36,959 nt of DNA, from positions 1 to 36,959 of the IMG/VR virus record IMGVR_UViG_3300041809_001130, one strand, 5' to 3'. The notes under the pieces are model-generated. The model had not been told where the DNA came from and ran no database searches. It was given only the letters and a program-made list of their open reading frames with translations. Numbering within the stretch: the first letter of the stretch is position 1; each line of letters opens with the position of its first letter. Below, one piece after another: positions 20,000-27,482 of the stretch. This DNA comes from a virus. A program made the position numbers and the translations under genes.

Positions 20000-20178
20000 A
20001 AACCTCTCCTTTTATGGGGTTCTTCGAAGTCGCCACATTTTGTTTTGCGATCGCCATCGTGCTTTGTCCATCGTGGTTTTACGTGACGAGTGACCAAAAG
20101 TACCTTTTCAGTGCTCTCTTCTGTGGGATGAGCATATTGGCGGGCGAAATTCGAAAGTTGAAGGAAAACCAGGAATGA
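19996..20178 (+). CDS. small membrane protein (60 aa)
   Basis: GTG start in a GTGA overlap. Two hydrophobic segments (about residues 7-28 and 34-48) separated by a short polar loop, with a charged C-terminal tail that overlaps the next gene. A holin-like shape, but with nothing specific to confirm that. Confidence 0.5.
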   Translation: MKTSPFMGFFEVATFCFAIAIVLCPSWFYVTSDQKYLFSALFCGMSILAGEIRKLKENQE

Positions 20179-20768
20179 ACAAAGAGCCTCGGTTTCGGGA
20201 CATTTACTTCTTCCACGGGCGTGGCGGAAATCCTGACGGCACCGTTGCTTTGCTCGAGAAGATCCTTTCTCATGGCTATCCAGACATTCACTACCATCGC
20301 CCAGGTTTGTGCCATTCCGATCCTCTCTACATGGCTGAGGACGCTCTCTACCATACTGAGAAGAAGTTTCTCCCGCTCATTTTACCCAATTCTCTTATCG
20401 TAGGAGTCTCTCTGGGTGGTCTGATAGCAGCCAAACTTCAGGAAGACCACCCCGAGATGAACTTCTCTGTTTTCGCTCTCGTAACACCGACCAGCTGCGA
20501 CAATCTGAAACTCGAAAAGAAGATGACCAACCGGGTGGCGCTGTACTCGACCTTAGCTGACGACGTAATCAAAGGGCGCTGCGAAAATTGGTCCGAGTTG
20601 ACTGACTTGGCTTTTGATGTGCCGTGGTTAATGCACGATATAGACCCAGCAAAATATGGCATTTGCTATTTGATCTCGTGTTATCTGCGCAACCTGGACA
20701 TGCGCCATGAAGTTGAGCATCTATTTCCAGAACCAAAGACAGAGGATCCAAGTGAGCAATACACCTAA
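20175..20768 (+). CDS. alpha/beta hydrolase (197 aa)
   Basis: The fold's hallmarks are an oxyanion region HGRGGN (residues 14-19) after the first strand and a nucleophile elbow GVSLGG with the Ser. An Asp in STLADD and a downstream His in MHDID are candidate triad members. It resembles small esterase or RsbQ/YqiA-like hydrolases. The substrate is unknown. ATGA overlap with the upstream membrane protein. Confidence 0.68.
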   Translation: MNKEPRFRDIYFFHGRGGNPDGTVALLEKILSHGYPDIHYHRPGLCHSDPLYMAEDALYHTEKKFLPLILPNSLIVGVSLGGLIAAKLQEDHPEMNFSVFALVTPTSCDNLKLEKKMTNRVALYSTLADDVIKGRCENWSELTDLAFDVPWLMHDIDPAKYGICYLISCYLRNLDMRHEVEHLFPEPKTEDPSEQYT

Positions 20769-20991
20769 GAGAAGACTTGCGGGTAACGCTCACCATCCAC
20801 GGTGTTATGGGAGACTCGTTATTGAACGGGATCTAACCAAAGAAGAAGTCAAAGCATTAGAACTTGCTCTCTCCGTACCAAATCGGCCTCCTACTCTCTC
20901 GTTTGATGGTTGGAAGATCTACACTTACGACATCCGTGTTAATCAAGAGAAAAGCAACGTGGCGTTTCTAACCGTGAAAGGAATCGCCTAA
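20752..20991 (+). CDS. hypothetical protein (79 aa)
   Basis: GTG 20752 has AGAGGAT upstream and overlaps the hydrolase C-terminus by 17 bases. The product has a basic start and beta-rich end (KIYTYDIRV, VAFLTVKGIA). Unknown family. Confidence 0.55.
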   Translation: MSNTPKRRLAGNAHHPRCYGRLVIERDLTKEEVKALELALSVPNRPPTLSFDGWKIYTYDIRVNQEKSNVAFLTVKGIA

Positions 20992-20992
20992 C

Positions 20993-21169
20993 TTGTTCAA
21001 CATCTACGATGACTCCTACGTCCGATGCAAGCACAACAACGATCAGTATTTCTGCAAGGAATGCCAACAAGAAATCGAACGGCGCAAGCAACAAAAGAAT
21101 CATGAAGAAAGCGTGCGAAAACAACGGAACAAGCTCAAGATAGCTCCTTGGCGCAAGAACGAAGACTAA
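20993..21169 (+). CDS. small zinc-knuckle-like protein (58 aa)
   Basis: Probable TTG start at 20993, one base after the upstream stop. CKHNNDQYFCKEC (C-x2-H and C-x2-C) is a good zinc site, followed by a long basic helix rich in Gln, Lys and Arg. Likely nucleic-acid binding by pattern only. The start codon is uncertain. Confidence 0.5.
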   Translation: MFNIYDDSYVRCKHNNDQYFCKECQQEIERRKQQKNHEESVRKQRNKLKIAPWRKNED

Positions 21170-21196
21170 CTGAAATTTGGGTTCCGTTAGTAGGGT
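21168..21196 (+). promoter_or_regulatory. phage promoter variant
   Basis: AACTGAAA at 21168, overlapping the upstream TAA, and TAGGGT at 21191-21196, spacing 17 nt. The -10 ends five bases before ATG 21202 in an ACAACATG context. Confidence 0.5.
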
Positions 21197-21201
21197 ACAA
21201 C

Positions 21202-21722
21202 ATGATGAACATTCTAACCGGGCTTGCAGTTTTCGCTGCCATCGCAGTACCAGTGGCTCTTCTCTACAGCTTAACGAAAATTGGAGCCGATCCAAAGGAA
21301 CACAAGTCAACGCTAGAAGAAATGTATCCGGATGCCCATCTCTTTATCTGAGAAGCTATTCCGCGCCAGCCGGCAACGATTTCTATGCGGTTGGTGTGGC
21401 GAATTATGCGTCAACCGCCCAACGGGATTGTGCGTTGGGGCAACAAAGTGGGGCAACTCTAGAGGCCGAATTGCGTAGCTCCGAGTCGGGGTCTATAGAA
21501 GGCGTGGGAGGCACCAAGACTTCGGAGAAGTTCATCACCCAAGGGTATGAGGGTCTGGAGTTCACGTATCAAGTTACTAAAGATGGCACGACAATGTACT
21601 TCCATGAGCGCACATTCCTCTTGGGAAACATCCTCTATCAAGTAGTGGTCGTACATCAAGGTGCCGAAACTATCGGCATGGTGCAGTTTCTCGATTCGTT
21701 CACATTCGTTAACCGAGAATGA
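21202..21722 (+). pseudogene. secreted/membrane protein gene split by a -1 frameshift
   Basis: Frame 1 (21202-21351) encodes an N-terminal membrane or signal segment (TGLAVFAAIAVPVALLYSL) then GADPKEHKSTLEE before TGA. The -1 frame continues from about 21330 to 21722 without its own plausible start and encodes a well-formed domain (YSAPAGNDFYAVGVANYAS, then GYEGLEFTYQV, GNILYQVVVV, FLDSF) of the kind seen in single-domain secreted bacterial proteins. Together they make a normal protein of about 170 residues. It may be a real frameshift mutation, a sequencing error or recoding. Confidence 0.5.
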
Positions 21723-23017
21723 TCGTTAATTTCGCAGAACGGGCGCACAACCACAACTGGGAACTCGACCCGATAATCAGATCTCTGCTTGATACCGATT
21801 TCTACAAGCTACTGATGCTCCAATTCGTCTGGAAGCATTTTCCTAAAACCCACGTAGCATTTTCGCTGTTCAATCGCTCCATTTCCGTCCGCCTAGCCGA
21901 CAAGTTTCCGCGTGAGGAGCTTATCAACCAACTGGACCATGTTCGCAATCTCCAATTTCGTCGATCAGAATTGGTCTGGCTTGCTGGTAACACTTTTTAT
22001 GGTCGTAGCGGAATTTTTGAACCTGCTTTTCTGGAGTGGCTCGAGCACGATTTCCGATTGTCAGACTATGAACTGTCAATTAAAGACGGGCAATTTCAAC
22101 TCACTTTCGACGGTCTTTGGACCGAGACAATGATGTGGGAAATTTACGTGCTTTCCATAATTGACGAGCTCAAGACCCGAGCTGGTTTGAAAAGACTCCG
22201 CGAATTTGATCTTGATATTCTGTACGCACAAGCGAAAACAAAACTCTGGAATAAAATAAAACGATTGAATTGTGTCCCTTATCTCGCCGTGGCGGATTTC
22301 GGAACCCGCCGCCGCCACAGCTTTCTGTGGCAGGAATATGTGGTTAACGCCATGGCAGAGAATCTGGGTAGTGCCTTCACTGGAACATCGAACGCTTTTC
22401 TCGCTTACAAGCACAACCTAGAGGCTATCGGGACCAACGCGCATGAGATTCCCATGGTCATGGCTGCACTTACAACCGATGACGATGCGCTGAAAGCCTC
22501 CCAATATCGTGTCCTTGACTTATGGCAAGCGACCTACGACGGTGCTCTCCGCATCATGTTACCGGATACCTATGGAACTACACAATTTCTAGAAAATGCT
22601 CCTGACTGGGCCGCTGCTTGGAAGGGTCAACGTATCGACAGCAAGAATCCTTACATCGCCGGGGATGAATACATCCAATGGCTCAAGGATCATGGCCGTG
22701 ATCCGCTTGAACATCTCATCATCGCGTCAGACTCCCTGGACGTCGATGACATCGTTGATCTTCACACTTATTTCAAAGGACGAATTGGTTTTAGCGCGGG
22801 TTGGGGAACTTTTCTAACTAACGATTTTCGAGGATGTGATCCTAGCCAGGACTTTGACCCAATCAGTCTGATCTGCAAAGTATCCAAGGTTGAAGGTAAG
22901 CCCGCAGTTAAGCTCTCCGATAACTACGCCAAGGCTCTGGGCATACCGATCGAAATTGAACGCTATCGTCGAGTTTTCGGCACCAATGGACTCAGCAACA
23001 CTCCGGTGGTCTCTTAA
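21719..23017 (+). CDS. pncB: nicotinate phosphoribosyltransferase
   Basis: It joins nicotinate and PRPP to form nicotinate mononucleotide, the second step after nicotinamidase. LLDTDFYKLLMLQ at residues 23-35, DFGTRRR (193-199), FTGTSN and GTNAHE (238-243, with the His that is phosphorylated in PncB) match bacterial PncB rather than NAMPT. ASDSLDVDDI near residue 345 belongs to the phosphate-binding end. At 432 residues it is full length. The start overlaps the upstream frame by ATGA. Confidence 0.9.
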   Translation: MIVNFAERAHNHNWELDPIIRSLLDTDFYKLLMLQFVWKHFPKTHVAFSLFNRSISVRLADKFPREELINQLDHVRNLQFRRSELVWLAGNTFYGRSGIFEPAFLEWLEHDFRLSDYELSIKDGQFQLTFDGLWTETMMWEIYVLSIIDELKTRAGLKRLREFDLDILYAQAKTKLWNKIKRLNCVPYLAVADFGTRRRHSFLWQEYVVNAMAENLGSAFTGTSNAFLAYKHNLEAIGTNAHEIPMVMAALTTDDDALKASQYRVLDLWQATYDGALRIMLPDTYGTTQFLENAPDWAAAWKGQRIDSKNPYIAGDEYIQWLKDHGRDPLEHLIIASDSLDVDDIVDLHTYFKGRIGFSAGWGTFLTNDFRGCDPSQDFDPISLICKVSKVEGKPAVKLSDNYAKALGIPIEIERYRRVFGTNGLSNTPVVS

Positions 23018-23044
23018 CCGAAAGTGAAATCCAATTAGTAGACT
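23016..23044 (+). promoter_or_regulatory. phage promoter before the zinc-ribbon genes
   Basis: AACCGAAA at 23016, overlapping the pncB stop, and TAGACT at 23039-23044, spacing 17 nt. The -10 ends six bases before ATG 23051 (context ACCAACATG), suggesting a leaderless transcript. Confidence 0.55.
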
Positions 23045-23050
23045 ACCAAC

Positions 23051-23569
23051 ATGAATACAAGCATCGGGCAGAGAGGCATGGGCGACCTTGCCAACTTCGT
23101 CTTCAAAGGCCAATGCTATGATTCCGGCCTCCATTCGGAGACGAAGTGTACCCTGTGTGGACGATCAATACGCCTCGTCTACATCCTCAAGAATCCGGCG
23201 GACCTCTCTGTCCCCACCGGATCCTGTTGCTTCGTTAAATTCCAAGAGAATCCCAAACTCCACAAGCAGTTAGAAGCTGCACAAATCTGGTTACAAACCA
23301 CCATCAATGCTGAGCAACGTGATGTGCGAACGAATCCTCCAGATGTTCGATTGCGCATGGCAACTTGGCGTGCTCTGAAGCACCGGGCGCTATTGAAGAT
23401 CCGTGACTACAAACGCCAGACTGGTAAGGAGTGGTTGCCTGAATCACTCTTTGAGCTTAAAGCCGCCGCTGAAAAGATGCCCACCGCTTACAAGCGGGCC
23501 GGAAACGCGGTTCGGTGGTATCAGAAGCAGGCGGATCTTTTAGCCAAGATTTTGGAGGTATCCAAATGA
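23051..23569 (+). CDS. zinc-ribbon phage protein (172 aa)
   Basis: A Cys cluster, CTLCGRSIR then SCCF (residues about 33-60), looks like a zinc ribbon resembling a common phage family. The remainder is helical and basic. No Shine-Dalgarno site precedes ATG, in line with the nearby promoter. It overlaps the next gene by ATGA. Confidence 0.65.
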   Translation: MNTSIGQRGMGDLANFVFKGQCYDSGLHSETKCTLCGRSIRLVYILKNPADLSVPTGSCCFVKFQENPKLHKQLEAAQIWLQTTINAEQRDVRTNPPDVRLRMATWRALKHRALLKIRDYKRQTGKEWLPESLFELKAAAEKMPTAYKRAGNAVRWYQKQADLLAKILEVSK

Positions 23570-23955
23570 GCTATTGCCGATCCTGGGATGACAACCACGA
23601 AGTGTACATGTACGGTGACGTGAACGGGCAGTTCTGTTGCTGTGGGTGCAAAATGCTCCGGCGCACGAATATGCGGTTCGCCCAAGAGAACAGTGTATGG
23701 TTACCAACGCGGTCAGCCGCCATCTTGCATTTACGCCACCACCGCTTGTTAGGGCACAAGTTTCCGAGGCGAGCTGAACGCCGTCTGATGCAGGAACTCA
23801 AAGAACAGGGTGAGTTTTTGTTGACCAATGGTCGCAAGCCCTACCCGTACAAAAAGTTCCGGAAACGTATCGCGAAATTCCTTACTCCTGCCGCCCGAGC
23901 ACGGCACCGACGACTAATGAAGAAGTTAATGTTGCGAGTATCGGGTACTAAATAG
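23566..23955 (+). CDS. Cys-rich phage protein (129 aa)
   Basis: Starts at the ATGA overlap. The N-terminus MSYCRSWDDN...VYMYGD resembles a widespread small phage family of unknown function. CCCGCKM may bind metal. The C-terminal half is strongly basic (RHHRLL, RKRIAKF). Confidence 0.65.
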   Translation: MSYCRSWDDNHEVYMYGDVNGQFCCCGCKMLRRTNMRFAQENSVWLPTRSAAILHLRHHRLLGHKFPRRAERRLMQELKEQGEFLLTNGRKPYPYKKFRKRIAKFLTPAARARHRRLMKKLMLRVSGTK

Positions 23956-23957
23956 GC

Positions 23958-24236
23958 ATGGAAACCAAGATCGAATCGATTGAGATTCGGATTAACGGCA
24001 TTGAAGCAACCGGGCTACGTTTGCAACAACAATGGATAGACGGCTACCCGTCAAATTCATGGACAGCTCTGGTAGAAATCCCAAATTTAGGTTACATAGA
24101 GTTGGATGAAAAACCCGACTTCATAATTGAAGTCAAAGATCCAAGGGAGCCGGCAGTACAACAATCTTGGCGGCGAGTAACTTTGTCCGAGTTGTTACAG
24201 TGGTTGGCCAGCTTTGGGATTTTACCTAACGAATAG
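23958..24236 (+). CDS. hypothetical protein (92 aa)
   Basis: ATG follows the upstream stop by two bases. Acidic with a beta-strand pattern and a terminal helix (LSELLQWLASFG). No motif recognised. Confidence 0.6.
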   Translation: METKIESIEIRINGIEATGLRLQQQWIDGYPSNSWTALVEIPNLGYIELDEKPDFIIEVKDPREPAVQQSWRRVTLSELLQWLASFGILPNE

Positions 24237-24246
24237 GAGGCAACAA

Positions 24247-24423
24247 TTGGGCTACGAAGAAGATGAGAACGAAGATCTCACTGACGAACTCGAAGAAGAA
24301 CTTGAAGAGGACTTTGTAGAGTTTGAAGACGAAGAATTTGAAGAGGAAGATGAAGACACCATCCAGGAACTGGACGTGGATCGGGATCTACGGTACTCAG
24401 ATTCAGATGAGGAAACGGAGTGA
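24247..24423 (+). CDS. extremely acidic small protein (58 aa)
   Basis: TTG 24247 is chosen because AGGAGG lies seven bases upstream. About 34 of 58 residues are Asp or Glu, with runs such as DELEEELEED and EEFEEEDED, and almost no basic residues. Predicted net charge is around -30. Acidic small phage proteins of this kind include DNA mimics that block restriction or CRISPR enzymes; that role is only inferred here. A disordered ac­idic tail protein is the alternative. Overlaps the next gene by GTGA. Confidence 0.6.
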   Translation: MGYEEDENEDLTDELEEELEEDFVEFEDEEFEEEDEDTIQELDVDRDLRYSDSDEETE

Positions 24424-24611
24424 TTCGTCTTCTCATCGTCGCTGTCTTTTTATTTACTCTCCAAGTGGCACCCTCGAACCCTAAACCACCAACAGTTCCG
24501 CCTGCGAAACCTAGCCCTTCAATCCCTGCGCCAAGATCTCCCGTTGTTCCAGACCTCCATTGTGAACCTTGGGTGTATCCTTGCATCATGCGCGCTATCC
24601 ACAAGGCGTAA
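24420..24611 (+). CDS. small secreted proline-rich protein (63 aa)
   Basis: GTG in a GTGA overlap. A hydrophobic signal (MIRLLIVAVFLFTLQVAPS) is followed by a Pro/Ser-rich stretch with PPAKPSPSIPAP and two Cys near the C-terminus. Probably exported. Size and position next to an acidic cytosolic gene give no function. Confidence 0.55.
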   Translation: MIRLLIVAVFLFTLQVAPSNPKPPTVPPAKPSPSIPAPRSPVVPDLHCEPWVYPCIMRAIHKA

Positions 24612-24670
24612 TTTCCCAACGTTACTCTAAAATCACAGTAATAACCATTGAGCCAATTAAGGGGATTCCA

Positions 24671-24889
24671 ATGCGAACCAATTCACGGACTGTTGAACAG
24701 AAGCTGACCGGGTATCTTCCCATTATAGAGCACATGTCACTAAATTGCGTGGCGTCGTGTATTTCCGTCATGCATCACAATCGCGGCATCGTTAAATCCA
24801 TAGAAGTTACCCCCGAAAATTACTGGATGCCAGTTACCATCCACTATTGGCTTCCCACCTGGGAAGAAGAATCCCTCTCCTATGACTAA
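24671..24889 (+). CDS. hypothetical protein (72 aa)
   Basis: AAGGGGATT precedes ATG 24671. Contains LNCVASCISVMHHNRG and a Trp/Tyr-rich C-terminus. It overlaps the next gene by eight bases. Unknown family. Confidence 0.58.
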   Translation: MRTNSRTVEQKLTGYLPIIEHMSLNCVASCISVMHHNRGIVKSIEVTPENYWMPVTIHYWLPTWEEESLSYD

Positions 24890-25202
24890 GAAATTCTTGA
24901 TGTATCGAGATTCCCACCGCGTATGCGCGGATTTATCCGACCACGCCTGCAACGAATGCGGGGGTTGGGAGTTGCGCGGAACCCGCGTAGATCCGTGTCC
25001 AATTCTCCACGAAGTCACGTGCTCTTTCTACCCCGGCCCCGCGAATTTAGAACTTGAAGACCGTCTCAAAAAGCAAGGATTTTGGAAAGGCAGCAAGTGG
25101 GACAATGAGACGGGTCGTTTGGCGCGAGAGAAAGCTACCCGGCACCCCAGTCTAAGTGAGGCTTGGCGGGAACGTTTTCTGAAACTCGTTGGCAAGGAGT
25201 AG
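24882..25202 (+). CDS. zinc-binding hypothetical protein (106 aa)
   Basis: Possible zinc ligands: HACNECGGWE and later CPILHEVTC. The C-terminal 40 residues are helical and basic. Starts inside the upstream gene, so coupled. Function unknown. Confidence 0.58.
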   Translation: MTKKFLMYRDSHRVCADLSDHACNECGGWELRGTRVDPCPILHEVTCSFYPGPANLELEDRLKKQGFWKGSKWDNETGRLAREKATRHPSLSEAWRERFLKLVGKE

Positions 25203-25212
25203 TGAGGAGATA

Positions 25213-25734
25213 ATGAAAGCAGCTCAAGCACGATCCAAAGCAGTATCCATCGCACAAAAAGAAGCGGCTGAGAAATCGGCAGCACTCAAAAAGCGTCGGG
25301 CGGCTCTCAAGGAGTCCGTCCCGCGTCTTCGCAAAGAACGCATCGCAAAGATTGAGAAGCAGTTCCGCGACTCCATTGAATCCGTAGTGGAATATGGTGA
25401 AAGAAGCACCTCCATCACACTTTCTCAGGATGGTCACGACTGCCTGCGTGGGGAGTACAAATATCTCCCAACTAAAGTGGATCGTTACTACTATGGCGAC
25501 CGGGAGATTCGCACATGGTATCATGCATGGGGTGAGGGCTATCTCAAATATGCTCCGTGGGGCAAATATGTCAAGATTGTACTCGCCAAACTCCGGCGCG
25601 ACGGTTACAAGTGTGAAGTCACAGGCGAGAATACACACCACGATGATTCCGCTGCGTATCTGAACAGCGGCGGAGAGTGTGGATCGGAAACTCCATACTA
25701 CACGCGAGACACAATTCTGACGATCAAGTGGTGA
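25213..25734 (+). CDS. coiled-coil protein, tandem paralogue A (173 aa)
   Basis: GAGGAG precedes ATG 25213. The first 70 residues are a charged coiled coil (QKEAAEKSAALKKRRAAL). The C-terminal domain, with VKIVLAKLRRDGYKCEV and a final YYTRDTILTIKW, is shared with the next gene. Function unknown. Confidence 0.63.
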   Translation: MKAAQARSKAVSIAQKEAAEKSAALKKRRAALKESVPRLRKERIAKIEKQFRDSIESVVEYGERSTSITLSQDGHDCLRGEYKYLPTKVDRYYYGDREIRTWYHAWGEGYLKYAPWGKYVKIVLAKLRRDGYKCEVTGENTHHDDSAAYLNSGGECGSETPYYTRDTILTIKW

Positions 25735-25738
25735 ATTT

Positions 25739-26167
25739 ATGAAAATGAACGCCAAAGAGGCAAAATTCGCTGCCCAGAAAAGGGCGACCGAACTGAAGAA
25801 CGAACGTGACGCCGCCGAACGCAAAAGGCAAGCAAAGGCCTCCGAGAAGTGGCGCAACGAGCGAGCCAATTGGCTCAGGGACCACATTTCTTGGATTGAA
25901 GAATCCATTGCAGAAGCAGTGCGCAAGGGAGAGGATAAGGCCAGCATCTGGCTGGCATCTTCAAACGAGCCTAAGAAAGCAGAAGAGGGAGACTTCTTGG
26001 CAAGATTTGCTTTCAAGCCCGAATTATACAAGGTCATTGCTCATTTCAAAGACCTCGACTACCAGGTTAAATTCGGTGTCAAAAGAGAGGAACACATCGA
26101 CCTTTCGGACCTGAACCCTCGCGACAACTGGTTTACCTATAGGACTGAGTTGAAAATAAGCTGGTAA
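25739..26167 (+). CDS. coiled-coil protein, tandem paralogue B (142 aa)
   Basis: The N-terminal coiled coil (AAQKRATELKNERDAAERK) and C-terminal domain (YKVIAHFKDLDYQVKFG, ending YRTELKISW) parallel paralogue A, which lacks only a few insert loops. The pair likely arose by duplication. No catalytic residues are conserved that I can name. Confidence 0.63.
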   Translation: MKMNAKEAKFAAQKRATELKNERDAAERKRQAKASEKWRNERANWLRDHISWIEESIAEAVRKGEDKASIWLASSNEPKKAEEGDFLARFAFKPELYKVIAHFKDLDYQVKFGVKREEHIDLSDLNPRDNWFTYRTELKISW

Positions 26168-26189
26168 ACCAAATTTCTCCTCCTATTGC

Positions 26190-26474
26190 ATGGAAGAGAT
26201 TCTCATCTTTTTCAACGCAATCGAAGAGGAGGCCACTCTTCAACTCCTGCGAAATGAATGGTCCCACCGGCTACTTTTCTATCCCCTCAGTCGAGGCGCG
26301 GTACAGATTTATCTTGATGCGCCCGTCGTGGCCTTCTTCAAATGGGCCTACACCGTCCAAGCGGGCCAGGTGTTACTCCACTGTTTCAATCTCTCCCTTG
26401 ATTTGCTGGACCCACCTGCGTACATGCAGCAAGCCCTTCGCGAACTACAAAGTCTGAAACTTCTCTCCGAGTAG
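26190..26474 (+). CDS. hypothetical protein (94 aa)
   Basis: ATG 26190 has no strong ribosome binding site. Helical and hydrophobic (EEATLQLLRNEW, VQAGQVLLHCFNLSLDLL) without a clear membrane segment. The stop overlaps a TAGTAT element at 26472. Confidence 0.52.
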   Translation: MEEILIFFNAIEEEATLQLLRNEWSHRLLFYPLSRGAVQIYLDAPVVAFFKWAYTVQAGQVLLHCFNLSLDLLDPPAYMQQALRELQSLKLLSE

Positions 26475-26477
26475 TAT
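26472..26477 (+). promoter_or_regulatory. isolated -10-like TAGTAT
   Basis: TAGTAT lies at the stop of the upstream gene. No AACCGA is present at the normal distance; a CTGAAA is nearer. Possibly a weaker version of the promoter for the gene at 26532. Confidence 0.3.
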
Positions 26478-26531
26478 TGAACCTCCGTGGAGCGAGAACT
26501 CTCCTAGTCTACAGTCAACAGTGAGGTTATC

Positions 26532-26990
26532 ATGTCCGTAAAGCCCAACGCACGTAAACACTTGTCGAAGATGAAAGACGAAATCCGGGAAGTCAAGGAA
26601 GACATCCGGGGAACTCTTCACGAAATTGCCGAAACTTTCAAACCACAGGTGATAATCGATGAGAAGAAATGTGAAGCCTGTGAACGCAGCGAGAAACTAA
26701 CCGGGCATAACCCGACTTTTCCACTCATATGGGCTTCCGTGGATCAGGAACGTGAAAATGTTCTATCCGCCGGAACGGATACGCCCGCGCCCGCGTGGTA
26801 CCACGTCACAAACAACCAATTTCCTTTCAAATCGAAATATGTGTGGTGCAAAGCGAAGAATGAATTCGAAGATGCGTCCCTAACAGCTGAGCACCGTGTC
26901 TTCGTATATCAGTACCGGCTGTTGTTTTACGGCCTTAACCGACTTGTTGATCAGGTTTTTAATCCGAGTGAGGAGATTCCAATTATCTGA
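26532..26990 (+). CDS. hypothetical protein with CxxC (152 aa)
   Basis: GTGAGG precedes ATG. A charged N-terminal helix (DEIREVKEDIRGTLHEI) leads to CEACERSE, a zinc-knuckle candidate, and an aromatic C-terminal half (YQYRLLFYGLNRL). Unknown family. Confidence 0.6.
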   Translation: MSVKPNARKHLSKMKDEIREVKEDIRGTLHEIAETFKPQVIIDEKKCEACERSEKLTGHNPTFPLIWASVDQERENVLSAGTDTPAPAWYHVTNNQFPFKSKYVWCKAKNEFEDASLTAEHRVFVYQYRLLFYGLNRLVDQVFNPSEEIPII

Positions 26991-27028
26991 AAGCAGTTCG
27001 GTATGAGAAACCACCTTGTTGTCACTTG

Positions 27029-27034
27029 TAGTAT
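27029..27034 (+). promoter_or_regulatory. isolated -10-like TAGTAT
   Basis: TAGTAT in the 90-base gap before the metalloprotease gene, with AACCAC 20 bases upstream, three short of the usual register. A possible promoter for that gene. Confidence 0.3.
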
Positions 27035-27084
27035 AGCAAGTCTGCTTCCTAGTGGAGGATGCGACTTTTAAACCCTTGATTAGT

Positions 27085-27453
27085 ATGCCTACGCGAGCCA
27101 AGGTCGGAACCAACAAATGGCTCCGTAGGCTTTATCGTTTTCTTAACAAAGAGTTCTTCAAAAACAAGTTACCTAGAATCCCTGTAGAATGGGGAATTTT
27201 ACCAGGCAATCGGCTCGCCCGCGTGCTCTGGACTAAACCGAAAACCAAGGGTGAAAAACCCAAGCCCTACTTGCTCCAAATCAGAAAAGAGTTGAAACCA
27301 AAGTACCTGCAAAAGCAAGTTGGATTTTGTATTCTCCATGAGATGGGCCACATAAAACTCGGCTATTTTGTAGACTGCGAAGATTGGGGTGGCGAGTTTG
27401 ATAAACTCATGTTTGATCTGGCCAAACGCGGGGCATTCCGGTATTTCTGGTAA
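27085..27453 (+). CDS. SprT-like zinc metalloprotease (122 aa)
   Basis: FCILHEMGHIKLG contains HExxH with a following GH, the zinc-binding signature of SprT/WLM-like proteins; the preceding WGILPGNRLARVLW fits the family's beta strand. SprT-type proteins act on DNA-protein crosslinks or as metallopeptidases. I chose ATG 27085; GTG 27052 in frame is possible and neither has a good ribosome binding site. Confidence 0.62.
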   Translation: MPTRAKVGTNKWLRRLYRFLNKEFFKNKLPRIPVEWGILPGNRLARVLWTKPKTKGEKPKPYLLQIRKELKPKYLQKQVGFCILHEMGHIKLGYFVDCEDWGGEFDKLMFDLAKRGAFRYFW

Positions 27454-27482
27454 ATGGACTTGTTTTCTTAATGAGGTAAAGG

